A stretch of DNA of 10,464 nt. Source: JAUZPB01 sp050262615. GTDB lineage: Bacteria; Bacteroidota; Ignavibacteria; Ignavibacteriales; SURF-24. Positions within the stretch are counted from its first letter, which is position 1; every line of letters starts with the position of its first letter. The position numbers and the translations under genes are program-made. The stretch covers positions 1 to 10,464 of the forward strand of contig JBLNEL010000052.1 of NCBI GenBank assembly GCA_050262615.1, written 5' to 3'. Positions 1-6,564 of this stretch are shown piece by piece. The notes below the pieces were generated by a model. The model did no database searches. It was not told the origin of the DNA and saw only the letters and a list, made by a program, of their open reading frames with translations.

Positions 1-1234
1 TCACCCAATCTCTGGAATTCCTATTCTGGCAGCTGTATTGGTACTGGTCTATTTCTTTATTGGAGACTTTGTCTCACAGCGGATTGTTAACTATACTGAA
101 AACACACTTGGAAAAGGTGAATTTGAATACCACCTTAAATCCTTTGTCGGGAAATTTACTCCTGTAGATATTACCGTAGAGATTCTTGATGATAATGATA
201 AGATTATAAATACTAAGGTTTTCCATTTTGGGAATGGGTTAAATGCTGAACCGGTAAAAGCTTCTGAATTTAAACAAACCTCTGCCCCGCATGGAACTAC
301 AACAGATTTTACTTTTTCCAATCCTGTTGTTAAATTGTTCTTCGGTGAGTTCGGTATAATAACAATGACAATCACCTATCTGTTATTTTTGTTGCTGCCG
401 CTTGTAATGGCATTCTACTTTGTAATGGCTCTTCTGGAAGATACCGGATACCTGCCCAGACTTGCTACAATGCTCGACCGGTCTTTAAATAAAATTGGAC
501 TAAATGGCAGAGCTGTTATTCCTATCTTATTGGGATTTGGTTGCGTAACAATGGCAACTATAACAACCAGACTTTTGGGGACTGAAAGAGAAAAAACAAT
601 TGTTACAGCAATTTTGCAGTTCGTAATTCCCTGCTCAGCACAACTTGCTGTAATTGCTGTTTTAATGAGCGGGATTGGCATATTCCCGCTTACTGTTTAT
701 GTAATAACTATTTTGTCTGTCTTACTTGCTCTTTCTACACTTCTTAATAAGTTTCTGCCTGGTGAAAGTTCTCCGCTGTTGATCGATCTGCCGGCAATGA
801 GAGTGCCAAGATTTGAAAATATAATTAAGAAAATGTTCTATAGATCCTATGGCTTCATGAAGGAAGCCAGCCTCTGGTTTTTTGTCGGTGCACTTGCCGT
901 AGGACTAATGGATATTACTGGTCTTCTTAATCTGTGGCAGGATATTCTGGCTCCATTTACTACTTTATGGCTGAAACTTCCTAAAGAAGCTGCAAATGCC
1001 TTTGTTATGGGTATGGTAAGAAGAGATTTTGGTGCAGCAGGTTTGTTTGACCTAAAGCTAAGCCCTATGCAGATCACAGTTGCCTTGACTACAATTACAC
1101 TTTTTGTTCCCTGTATAGCATCCTTTGTTGTTATGTTAAAAGAAAGAGGCTGGAAACAGGGACTTGTTATATGGAGCGGGACCTGGATATTTGCCTTTAC
1201 AATCGGGGGCATCGTTGCCCAATTGTTTACATGA
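1..1234 (+). CDS. feoB: Ferrous iron transport protein B, C-terminal membrane part (5'-truncated by window edge)
   Basis: This is the membrane permease half of FeoB, the GTP-dependent inner-membrane Fe(II) importer. The reading frame is open from base 2 (the first codon is cut), giving 410 residues. The N-terminal G domain and GDI region lie upstream, so the TTG at 38 is not the real start. Visible family marks, in order, are: an entry segment HPISGIPIL leading into the first membrane helix; GEFGI before a helix; LEDTGYLPRLA; a first Gate domain with LNGRAVIPILLGFGC (about 530-545) and TRLLGTEREKT; PCSAQL; a second Gate region with MVRRDFGAAGLF (about 1010-1050); and TLFVPCIAS. The first gate has GFGCVTMAT; I recall GLGCDTMAT in one FeoB subgroup. 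About 70-80 hydrophilic residues between the first two helices (about 95-340) look longer than usual. The stop TGA is 8 bp from the convergent rnhA stop. FeoA and other partners are not visible. The family call is secure. Confidence 0.95.
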   Translation, partial: HPISGIPILAAVLVLVYFFIGDFVSQRIVNYTENTLGKGEFEYHLKSFVGKFTPVDITVEILDDNDKIINTKVFHFGNGLNAEPVKASEFKQTSAPHGTTTDFTFSNPVVKLFFGEFGIITMTITYLLFLLLPLVMAFYFVMALLEDTGYLPRLATMLDRSLNKIGLNGRAVIPILLGFGCVTMATITTRLLGTEREKTIVTAILQFVIPCSAQLAVIAVLMSGIGIFPLTVYVITILSVLLALSTLLNKFLPGESSPLLIDLPAMRVPRFENIIKKMFYRSYGFMKEASLWFFVGALAVGLMDITGLLNLWQDILAPFTTLWLKLPKEAANAFVMGMVRRDFGAAGLFDLKLSPMQITVALTTITLFVPCIASFVVMLKERGWKQGLVIWSGTWIFAFTIGGIVAQLFT

Positions 1235-1242
1235 TTGAATTC

Positions 1243-1737
1243 TTACATGACTGAATTTGTTTCTTCGGACTTATAACCCGGATCTATCGGCAGATTTATT
1301 AGCGAAGCAGATTGCTTGGATAACTTATCGCAAAGTTCATTTTCAACATGCCCGGCATGCCCTTTTAACCATTTGAATTCGACCTCGTGCTTTTCTAAAA
1401 GCACGAGAAGTTTTTCCCATAGATCAACATTAACAGCCTTGTCTTTTTTGTTTCTCTTCCAGCCGTTGGCTTTCCACTTTCTTACCCAGCCTTTCATAAT
1501 TGAATTAACAAGATACTGTGAATCTGTATATAACGTTACCCTGCAGTTTTCTTTGAGCGCCTTTAACCCTTCTATTGCCGCCGTAATTTCCATACGGTTA
1601 TTTGTTGTTAGCCTGTAACCGCCTGTAATTTCTTTACGTCTGTCCTTATATATAACAACTGCTCCATACCCGCCAGGGCCTGGGTTACCAAGGCTCCCGC
1701 CGTCGGTGTATATTGTAACGTGTTTTAGTTCGCTCAT
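1243..1737 (-). CDS. rnhA: Ribonuclease HI
   Basis: This gene encodes a 164-residue type 1 RNase H, which cuts the RNA strand of RNA-DNA hybrids (R-loops, primers) in the cytoplasm. All catalytic residues are present: D12 in YTDGG, E50 in NNRMEI, D72 in YTDSQY and D137 in the NELCD segment, with the loop histidine H127 in KGHAGH. The basic handle region (GWVRKWKANGWKR, about 83-95), which helps bind hybrids in the E. coli-type enzyme, is also present. The length is close to the usual 150-160 residues, with a short extra C-terminal tail of about 18 residues. The ATG start is supported by the conserved N-terminus. No clear Shine-Dalgarno lies upstream. The gene sits after the nuo operon terminator in the same direction and converges on feoB; the functional link with either is probably nil. 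Confidence 0.96.
   Translation of the reverse strand: MSELKHVTIYTDGGSLGNPGPGGYGAVVIYKDRRKEITGGYRLTTNNRMEITAAIEGLKALKENCRVTLYTDSQYLVNSIMKGWVRKWKANGWKRNKKDKAVNVDLWEKLLVLLEKHEVEFKWLKGHAGHVENELCDKLSKQSASLINLPIDPGYKSEETNSVM
1384..1416 (+). terminator. Probable intrinsic terminator of feoB, lying inside rnhA
   Basis: Arms at 1384-1394 and 1397-1407 are perfectly complementary over 11 bp. In practice this is a 10-bp stem with a TCTA loop. On the + strand it is followed, after AAG, by five T residues. That order (hairpin, then T-run) fits termination of + strand transcripts, and the hairpin lies about 150 bp past the feoB stop. No other hairpin was seen between feoB and this site. On the minus strand the hairpin has no following T-run. 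It overlaps codons 111-118 of rnhA. The role is inferred; the stem is half AT and the T-run is short. Confidence 0.5.
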
Positions 1738-1749
1738 ATAATAATTGTA

Positions 1750-1773
1750 AAAGCCGGCTTTTAAACCGGCTTT
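1750..1773 (-). terminator. Intrinsic terminator of the nuo operon
   Basis: The arms AAAGCCGG (1750-1757) and CCGGCTTT (1766-1773) form an 8-bp GC-rich stem with an 8-nt loop. Read on the minus strand, the hairpin is followed by TTTT and then an AT-rich stretch. It lies 29 bp after the nuoF stop and 12 bp before the rnhA start, so it should separate nuoABCDEF from rnhA. On the + strand it is followed by a weaker T-rich stretch, so it may act in both directions. Confidence 0.65.
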
Positions 1774-1802
1774 CGTATTTTAATTTTCTATTTTTTAATT
1801 CT

Positions 1803-3125
1803 TTATTTCTTAATTCCGCTCAGCGGTATAGCTGTATGTATCATCGAATGGACTTTATTATTTACAGGAATAACAATTTCATGGTTAACTGCCTTTTCAA
1901 ATTCCTCCCTGAAACGCTGTATTGTAAACTTCACCGGCCAGGCTGCTGCATCTCCAAGTGCGCAAACCGTGTTACCTTCGATGTTATTTGCTACATCGAT
2001 CAATAGATCCAGATCAGATGCTGCACCTTCTCCCCTTGCAATTCTGTTGAGCACCTTAAGCATCCATCCTGTACCTTCACGGCATGGAGTGCATTGCCCG
2101 CAGCTTTCATGATAATAAAATTTCGCTATTCTTGCCAGAACACGTACAAGATCTGTATCTTCGTCCATAACCATTACACCGCCGGTGCCAATTGCAGATC
2201 CCACAGCTTTCAGTGACTCAGCATCCATTTTAACACCTTCTAGCTGGTCGCCTCTTAAAGGAGGCATCGATGATCCGCCAGGTATAACACATTTTATCTT
2301 TTTATTGCCTGGTACCCCGCCTGCATATTTATAGATAATATCTGTTAAAAGTGTTCCCGAAGGAAGTTCGTACACACCTGGCTTGTTTACATGTCCGCTT
2401 ACACCAAATAAAAGCGTCCCTGGATGCCTTGGCTCTCCGATTTTTGAAAACCACTCCCACCCTTTGTTAATAATGGTCGGTATATTTGAAATTGTCTCTA
2501 CATTGTTTATCGTCGTAGGACAGCCCCATAAACCATTCTGTGCAGGAAATGGAGGCTTTATTCTCGGATACCCTCTCTTACCTTCAATTGAATTCATTTG
2601 TGATGACTCTTCACCACAGATATATGCACCAGCCCCTTTATGCAGATAAATATTACAGTAGAAATCTCCGCCTGTAACTTCCTTCATCTTTTCGCCGACA
2701 AATCCTCGTTCATATGCATCATCAAGCGCCTTCTGCAGCATCCCTATCCAATTATGATACTCTCCTCTTATATAGACATATGCTACTTTAGCCTGAATTG
2801 CATAACATGCTATTGTAATTCCTTCTATAAGAGCATGGGGATTAAATTCGAAGATCTGACGGTCCTTGAATGACCCCGGCTCACTTTCATCACCATTGAC
2901 ACAAAGGTATTTGGGCTTATCTGTTGTCTTTGGCATGAAGCTCCATTTCAGACCCGTCAGAAATGCAGCTCCTCCGCGCCCGCGTAACCCTGATTTCTTT
3001 ACTTCATCTATAATTTCATCAGGTGTCTTCCCATAAGCCTTTTTTACAGCTTCATAACCACCATTTTTTATGTAAACATCAATCTGATGCAGATTTGCTA
3101 TATCCGGTAATAAAATCTTTTCCAT
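1803..3125 (-). CDS. nuoF: NADH-quinone oxidoreductase subunit F (NADH- and FMN-binding)
   Basis: NuoF is the electron entry subunit of complex I, carrying the NADH site, FMN and the [4Fe-4S] cluster N3 on the cytoplasmic arm. With the ATG start it has 440 residues, the normal length. Seen in order: the FMN-binding glycine-rich loop GRGGAAF (about 49-55); the NADH-site stretch GDESEPGSFKDR (about 78-89); HKGAGAYICGEE followed by EGKRGYPRIKPPFP (about 163-194); a SLBB-like middle part; and N3 ligands C342, C345 and C348 in SCGQCTPC plus C388 in NTVCALGD. An in-frame TTG at 3134 would add three residues. I prefer the ATG at 3125, because an AGGA lies only 3 nt from the TTG and the usual N-terminus begins at MEK. 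After GEE, SSQ replaces the more usual TAL. This is the last gene of the nuo cluster; no nuoG follows. A hydrogenase or formate dehydrogenase diaphorase homologue is less likely given nuoABCDE directly upstream. Confidence 0.96.
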   Translation of the reverse strand: MEKILLPDIANLHQIDVYIKNGGYEAVKKAYGKTPDEIIDEVKKSGLRGRGGAAFLTGLKWSFMPKTTDKPKYLCVNGDESEPGSFKDRQIFEFNPHALIEGITIACYAIQAKVAYVYIRGEYHNWIGMLQKALDDAYERGFVGEKMKEVTGGDFYCNIYLHKGAGAYICGEESSQMNSIEGKRGYPRIKPPFPAQNGLWGCPTTINNVETISNIPTIINKGWEWFSKIGEPRHPGTLLFGVSGHVNKPGVYELPSGTLLTDIIYKYAGGVPGNKKIKCVIPGGSSMPPLRGDQLEGVKMDAESLKAVGSAIGTGGVMVMDEDTDLVRVLARIAKFYYHESCGQCTPCREGTGWMLKVLNRIARGEGAASDLDLLIDVANNIEGNTVCALGDAAAWPVKFTIQRFREEFEKAVNHEIVIPVNNKVHSMIHTAIPLSGIKK

Positions 3126-3178
3126 TTTGTCCAATTTTCCTGGATGCTAAAAATTCATTTTTTCGTTCGAAATAAAAA

Positions 3179-3652
3179 TTATTTCAAATTGCTGAGTATT
3201 TCTGAAACCTTTTCCTTTGTCAGGTTTTCATAGTAGTCGTAATTTACAGAAATCATCGGTGCGCTGCCGCAGGCACCCATACACTCAACTTCTTCTATTG
3301 AAAACTTACTATCTGAAGTAGTTTCATTTACTTTGATACCAAGTTTGTCAACCACATGGTCTAATATTTCATATCCTCCTCTTAACATGCAGGATACATT
3401 TGTACAGACCTGAATGTGATATTTTCCGACAGGATTGGTATGATACATCGAATAAAACGTTACAACAGCTAGCACTTCTACTGTATCAATTTTTAATTGA
3501 GCGGCTATTTCCTGCATAACTTCGTTGGTAATATACCCGTTCTGCTCCTGTGCAATGTACAGGCATTCCATTACCGCAGCCTTTGCTGCAGGATATTTTT
3601 TTATCGCAGCATCGACTCTTTTTTGATTTTCTTCTGTAAACTTAAATTCCAT
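3179..3652 (-). CDS. nuoE: NADH-quinone oxidoreductase subunit E ([2Fe-2S] N1a)
   Basis: This is the 24-kDa-type subunit of complex I, a thioredoxin-fold protein that carries the off-path [2Fe-2S] cluster N1a and packs against NuoF in the NADH-oxidising module. It has 157 residues, normal for the family. The four cluster cysteines are present: C83 and C88 in CTNVSC, and C124 and C128 in ECMGACG. The N-terminal helical half contains the typical QEQNGYI and VTFYSMY segments. The start ATG has no obvious Shine-Dalgarno. The gaps to nuoD (61 bp) and nuoF (53 bp) are much larger than those between nuoA, B, C and D. The E-F pair is thus slightly set apart, but I saw no terminator or convincing promoter in either gap. 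Confidence 0.96.
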   Translation of the reverse strand: MEFKFTEENQKRVDAAIKKYPAAKAAVMECLYIAQEQNGYITNEVMQEIAAQLKIDTVEVLAVVTFYSMYHTNPVGKYHIQVCTNVSCMLRGGYEILDHVVDKLGIKVNETTSDSKFSIEEVECMGACGSAPMISVNYDYYENLTKEKVSEILSNLK

Positions 3653-3713
3653 TTATATAAGAATTGAATGTTTGTATTAAAATTTAACTTGTTTAGACTT
3701 TTTTATTGTTCTG

Positions 3714-4964
3714 TTACTTGTCGGCTTCACCCATAACTGGGTCAATGCTTCCAATAATAGCAACAATATCTGACACCATCGCACCTTTAGCCATATAAGG
3801 AAGCGACTGAAGGTTACAGAACGAAGGTGAACGAATCTTAAATCTCCATGGAGAGCCCTTTCCGTTGCTCACAATGTAAAAACCTAATTCCCCCTTTGGA
3901 TTTTCAACTGAACTGTAAACCTCTCCAACCGGCGGATTAACTCCAAAATTTACTATCATGAAGTCGTGGATCAGTTCTTCCATTTTTGTGTATATTTCAG
4001 TCTTCTGAGGAAGAACTTTTTTGGGACTATTTGCCCGCACTTCCCCCTTGGGCATCTTTTCTAAGATCTGCCTGACTATTTTTGCACTTTCCCTTACTTC
4101 GTCAACTCTTACAAAGTAACGCGCAAGACAATCGCCTTCATTATATACAGGAACCTTAAAATCTATTTCATTATAAAACAGATATGGATTGGCTCTTCTG
4201 ACATCATATTCTACACCTGACCCCCTTAAGGTAGGACCTGTAACACCAAGCCTTATTGCTTCTTCTCTTGATAAAACTCCAATCCCTTCCAGCCTGTCAA
4301 CAAATATTCTGTTTGTATTAAGCATCTTTTCCATCTCGTTAACAGCCGGATCAAAATTATCTATGAACTCCCTGATCATAGCAATTGCTTCATCATCTAC
4401 ATCTGCGGCTACTCCGCCAATCCGTGTGTAACTGGTAGTAAACCTGGCTCCGGCAACCCGATCATAAACATCCTGGATTTTCTCCCTCTCACGAAATGCC
4501 CATAAAAGTATCGTAAGCGCGCCAACATCCATGGCAAATGTACCAATTGCTATCAGATGACCTGCTATTCTCGAAAGTTCGGACATTAGCATTCTTATGT
4601 ACTGCGCACGCTTTGGCACCTCTACTCCAAGCAGCTTTTCTACAGCAAGAACGTAAGCTACGTTATTACACATAGTGGATGTGTAATCTAAACGGTCAGT
4701 GTGCGGAATAAATTCGAGATATGACATGTTTTCAGCCATCTTCTCATATCCGCGGTGCAAATATCCCAGCTCAGGAACACACGCCATTACAGTTTCACCA
4801 TCAAGCCTGAGCAAAAGACGCAGAACACCGTGAGTCGCCGGATGCTGAGGACCCATGTTCAGGATCATTTCATTTTCGAGCGCATCCTCAATGCTGATAT
4901 CTGTATCAGCCATAAGTGCACGTAATATCTGGGAGTTAGATTCGTCTTTAAATATTTTATCCAT
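3714..4964 (-). CDS. nuoD: NADH-quinone oxidoreductase subunit D (49-kDa type)
   Basis: This 416-residue protein is the large subunit of the quinone-reducing module, homologous to the large subunit of NiFe hydrogenases but without the metal site. The family signature GPQHPATHGVLR lies at about 38-49. H45 and Y94 (in RLDY) stand 49 residues apart, matching the His and Tyr known to contact the quinone headgroup in the Thermus subunit. ELGYLHRGYEK (about 65-75) and the C-terminal DPVMGEADK are also typical. The first 30 residues are an acidic, less conserved extension, but the ATG follows the nuoC stop after 5 bp with an AGGA close upstream, which supports this start. NuoC is a separate gene here, not fused as in E. 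coli. Confidence 0.97.
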   Translation of the reverse strand: MDKIFKDESNSQILRALMADTDISIEDALENEMILNMGPQHPATHGVLRLLLRLDGETVMACVPELGYLHRGYEKMAENMSYLEFIPHTDRLDYTSTMCNNVAYVLAVEKLLGVEVPKRAQYIRMLMSELSRIAGHLIAIGTFAMDVGALTILLWAFREREKIQDVYDRVAGARFTTSYTRIGGVAADVDDEAIAMIREFIDNFDPAVNEMEKMLNTNRIFVDRLEGIGVLSREEAIRLGVTGPTLRGSGVEYDVRRANPYLFYNEIDFKVPVYNEGDCLARYFVRVDEVRESAKIVRQILEKMPKGEVRANSPKKVLPQKTEIYTKMEELIHDFMIVNFGVNPPVGEVYSSVENPKGELGFYIVSNGKGSPWRFKIRSPSFCNLQSLPYMAKGAMVSDIVAIIGSIDPVMGEADK

Positions 4965-4969
4965 AATTC

Positions 4970-5452
4970 CTATTTCTTTGGTAAAGGTATTGAACCGGGA
5001 ATACCCAATAGCGGAAATTCCTTTCTTAATGGGTGATATTCATATTCTTCAGGCATATATACCCTCCTTAAATCAGGATGATTATTAAACCTGATGCCAA
5101 ACATATCAAAGGTCTCTCTTTCATACCAGTTGGCAGAGCTCCAGATAGATGTTACACTCTCAATAGTCTCTTTTCCAATGTTCGCCTTAAGCCTTAATCT
5201 GAACTTGTTTTTCAGAGAATATATATGGTAAACTACTGTGAACCTGTTTTTCCTCTTTGCCCAGTCAATGGCCGTAATATCCTGGCACATCTCAAACTGC
5301 AGTTCAGCATCATCCCTTAAGAATTTACATATATCAGCAATTCTGCCGGCATCAACAACAAGGGCTAGATCACCCCTGAATTCACAAACTTCAATAAGAG
5401 AATCCTGAAAATTGCTTCTCAGCTTCTCAATAATTAGCTCTTTCAATTCCAT
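4970..5452 (-). CDS. nuoC: NADH-quinone oxidoreductase subunit C (30-kDa type)
   Basis: This 160-residue peripheral-arm subunit packs against NuoD and NuoB and carries no cofactor. The 30-kDa family signature is seen as ERETFDMFGI followed by HPDLRRVYMP (about 111-134), then HPLRKEFPL. The protein is on the short side, ending soon after the signature without the long C-terminal extension found in some bacteria. Spacing of 5 bp on both sides, to nuoB upstream and nuoD downstream, indicates one transcript with possible translational coupling. Confidence 0.96.
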   Translation of the reverse strand: MELKELIIEKLRSNFQDSLIEVCEFRGDLALVVDAGRIADICKFLRDDAELQFEMCQDITAIDWAKRKNRFTVVYHIYSLKNKFRLRLKANIGKETIESVTSIWSSANWYERETFDMFGIRFNNHPDLRRVYMPEEYEYHPLRKEFPLLGIPGSIPLPKK

Positions 5453-5457
5453 AAATT

Positions 5458-5976
5458 TTAATTATTTGTTGCGTCAAAGTTTAATAATGGTTTATCCTGA
5501 AAATCCCGTCCCCTTGTCTTTCCAATAATCTTCTGAACTTCAATTATTGCATTTATCAGGTTTTCAGGACGCGGAGGGCAACCTGCAGTATAAACATCAA
5601 CCGGCAGGAACTGGTCGATCCCCTGCACTACTGAATATGAACGGTACATCCCACCTGAAGAAGTACATGCTCCCATGGCAATTACCCATTTTGGATCAGG
5701 CATCTGATCATATATCTTACGAACAACTTTTGCCATTTTATAGGTGACTGTACCTGCTACTATCATAAGATCCGACTGCCTGGGAGAAAATCTCATTACT
5801 TCAGAACCAAATCTCGATAGATCATATTTGGGATCAACTGAAGCCATCATTTCAATAGCACAGCATGAAATTCCCATCGGCATAGGCCATATGGAGTTCT
5901 TCCTGGCCCAGGCAATTACTGAATCAATTGTCGTGGTTAAAAAACCATCTGAATTTAATTTTGCTTCTAATCCCAC
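5458..5976 (-). CDS. nuoB: NADH-quinone oxidoreductase subunit B ([4Fe-4S] N2)
   Basis: This 172-residue subunit holds cluster N2, the last iron-sulfur centre, which passes electrons to quinone. The N2 ligands are C38 and C39 (in SCCAIEMM), C104 (GACTSSGG) and C133 (AGCPPRPE), the rare tandem-cysteine arrangement that marks this subunit. The start is GTG. It overlaps the end of nuoA by 10 bp and is preceded by a strong Shine-Dalgarno at 5983-5989, the best in the operon, which supports both the start and translational coupling to nuoA. Length and N-terminus agree with the family. Confidence 0.97.
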   Translation of the reverse strand: MGLEAKLNSDGFLTTTIDSVIAWARKNSIWPMPMGISCCAIEMMASVDPKYDLSRFGSEVMRFSPRQSDLMIVAGTVTYKMAKVVRKIYDQMPDPKWVIAMGACTSSGGMYRSYSVVQGIDQFLPVDVYTAGCPPRPENLINAIIEVQKIIGKTRGRDFQDKPLLNFDATNN

Positions 5977-6335
5977 TTTAAGCCTCCCTTACGGTATACA
6001 TATAAATATCCTAACTCAAGTATAACAAGAAATATAAACATGGGAATAAAAGCATAAACTCCCTGTTCTCCTAAAAGCTTTTTAAACTGTACGCCCCAGG
6101 GATAAATAAATATGACTTCGATATCAAAAATGATAAAAAGCATGGCAACCAGATAGTACTTTATTGAAACTCTCTCTCTTGTAGTACCAACTGGCTTCAT
6201 ACCGCTTTCATATGTAGAAAGCTTATCAGGATTGGGTCTTTGCGGACCAAATAATTTTGAAGAAATAATTACTGCAATGCTGAAAACTGCTGCTACTGCA
6301 ATTACTAAAAAAATTGGGATATATTGCTCTAACAT
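5967..6335 (-). CDS. nuoA: NADH-quinone oxidoreductase subunit A
   Basis: This small membrane subunit of complex I (ND3 type) has 122 residues. Three hydrophobic helices are visible at about 5-27, 58-79 and 92-114. The loop after helix 1 contains YESGMKPVG (about 42-50), the family hallmark near the quinone cavity. S44 sits where mitochondrial ND3 has its redox-sensitive cysteine. Helix 2 carries the conserved acidic pair D71 and E73 in IIFDIEVIF followed by YPW. The ATG has AAGGA close upstream. It is the first gene of nuoABCDEF, downstream of a sigma70-like promoter. Confidence 0.96.
   Translation of the reverse strand: MLEQYIPIFLVIAVAAVFSIAVIISSKLFGPQRPNPDKLSTYESGMKPVGTTRERVSIKYYLVAMLFIIFDIEVIFIYPWGVQFKKLLGEQGVYAFIPMFIFLVILELGYLYVYRKGGLKWD
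5983..5989 (-). promoter_or_regulatory. Shine-Dalgarno of nuoB, within the nuoA 3' end
   Basis: On the minus strand AGGGAGG precedes the nuoB GTG by 6 nt and lies inside the last codons of nuoA. It is clearly stronger than the sites at the other nuo genes and decides the GTG start. Confidence 0.8.
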
Positions 6336-6363
6336 CGTTCCTTAGTTTGATTATTAAGTGGTA

Positions 6364-6392
6364 AATTTATCTAAATTCATCTAAAATGTCAA
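6364..6392 (-). promoter_or_regulatory. Candidate sigma70-type promoter of nuoABCDEF
   Basis: On the minus strand there is a perfect TTGACA (6387-6392), a 17-bp spacer and TAAATT (6364-6369, 4 of 6 to TATAAT). The start of transcription would fall near 6357, giving a leader of about 22 nt with AAGGA before the nuoA ATG. Position and spacing are good, but the sigma-factor preference of this organism is unknown. Confidence 0.5.
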
Positions 6393-6394
6393 TT

Positions 6395-6413
6395 TGAAGC
6401 CCCTTTGGCTTCA
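6395..6413. promoter_or_regulatory. Inverted repeat beside the nuo promoter, possible operator
   Basis: The arms TGAAGCC (6395-6401) and GGCTTCA (6407-6413) are perfectly complementary over 7 bp with a 5-bp centre. The repeat ends 2 bp upstream of the candidate nuo -35 element, centred about 47 bp before the predicted start, where activators often bind. It is not followed by a convincing T-run on either strand and ends no gene, so a terminator is unlikely. The binding protein is unknown. Confidence 0.35.
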
Positions 6414-6473
6414 TTAATTGTTTTACCATATCGCCTCAGTATTCATAAGCTAAGTTCTTATATTTTACGCACT

Positions 6474-6503
6474 TAGACAGATATTTGAATTTGGAGATCT
6501 AAT
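6474..6503 (+). promoter_or_regulatory. Candidate promoter of the 2-oxoglutarate dehydrogenase gene
   Basis: TAGACA (6474-6479, 5 of 6 to TTGACA), an 18-bp spacer and TCTAAT (6498-6503, 5 of 6 to TATAAT) would start transcription near 6510 and leave a leader of about 55 nt. A second candidate downstream, TAGACT at 6519-6524, 16 bp, then TATAAG at 6541-6546, would leave only about a dozen leader nucleotides. Sequence alone does not decide between them. Confidence 0.35.
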
Positions 6504-6564
6504 TTCTTAAACTAAAATTAGACTAAAAAGTTTATTTATATATAAGAACAGGCGGCAAATCATT

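Larger units (their letters stand above)
6336..6564. other. Divergent intergenic region nuoA / kgd
   Basis: This 229-bp AT-rich region contains no convincing ORF. It should hold promoters for both divergent genes. Besides the candidate promoters and the inverted repeat, it contains two pairs of short direct repeats. CTAAA occurs at 6371-6375 and 6381-6385, and again at 6512-6516 and 6523-6527, each pair spaced about one helical turn. One pair lies in the nuo promoter spacer, the other about 40-50 bp before the kgd start. Confidence 0.7.

Noticed and set aside
38..1234. TTG at 38 as the start of the first gene
   Set aside because: The frame stays open to the window edge and the preceding codons (HPISGIPIL) belong to FeoB, so the gene is cut by the window and does not start here.
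1744..1749. TACAAT (minus strand) as an rnhA -10 box
   Set aside because: No -35-like sequence stands 16-18 bp upstream, where the terminator stem lies, so I do not claim a promoter; how rnhA is transcribed is unclear.
3126..3134. TTG at 3134 as the nuoF start
   Set aside because: It would add only three residues, its nearest AGGA is too close at 3 nt, and the ATG at 3125 begins the usual NuoF N-terminus.
3159..3172. Small palindrome (TTTC-GTTC-GAAA) between nuoE and nuoF
   Set aside because: The stem is only 4 bp with one GC pair, too weak to claim as a terminator or processing site.
1803..3652. nuoE and nuoF as diaphorase subunits of an NAD-linked hydrogenase or formate dehydrogenase
   Set aside because: They follow nuoABCD in one direction without a break or terminator, and no hydrogenase or dehydrogenase catalytic subunit is present.
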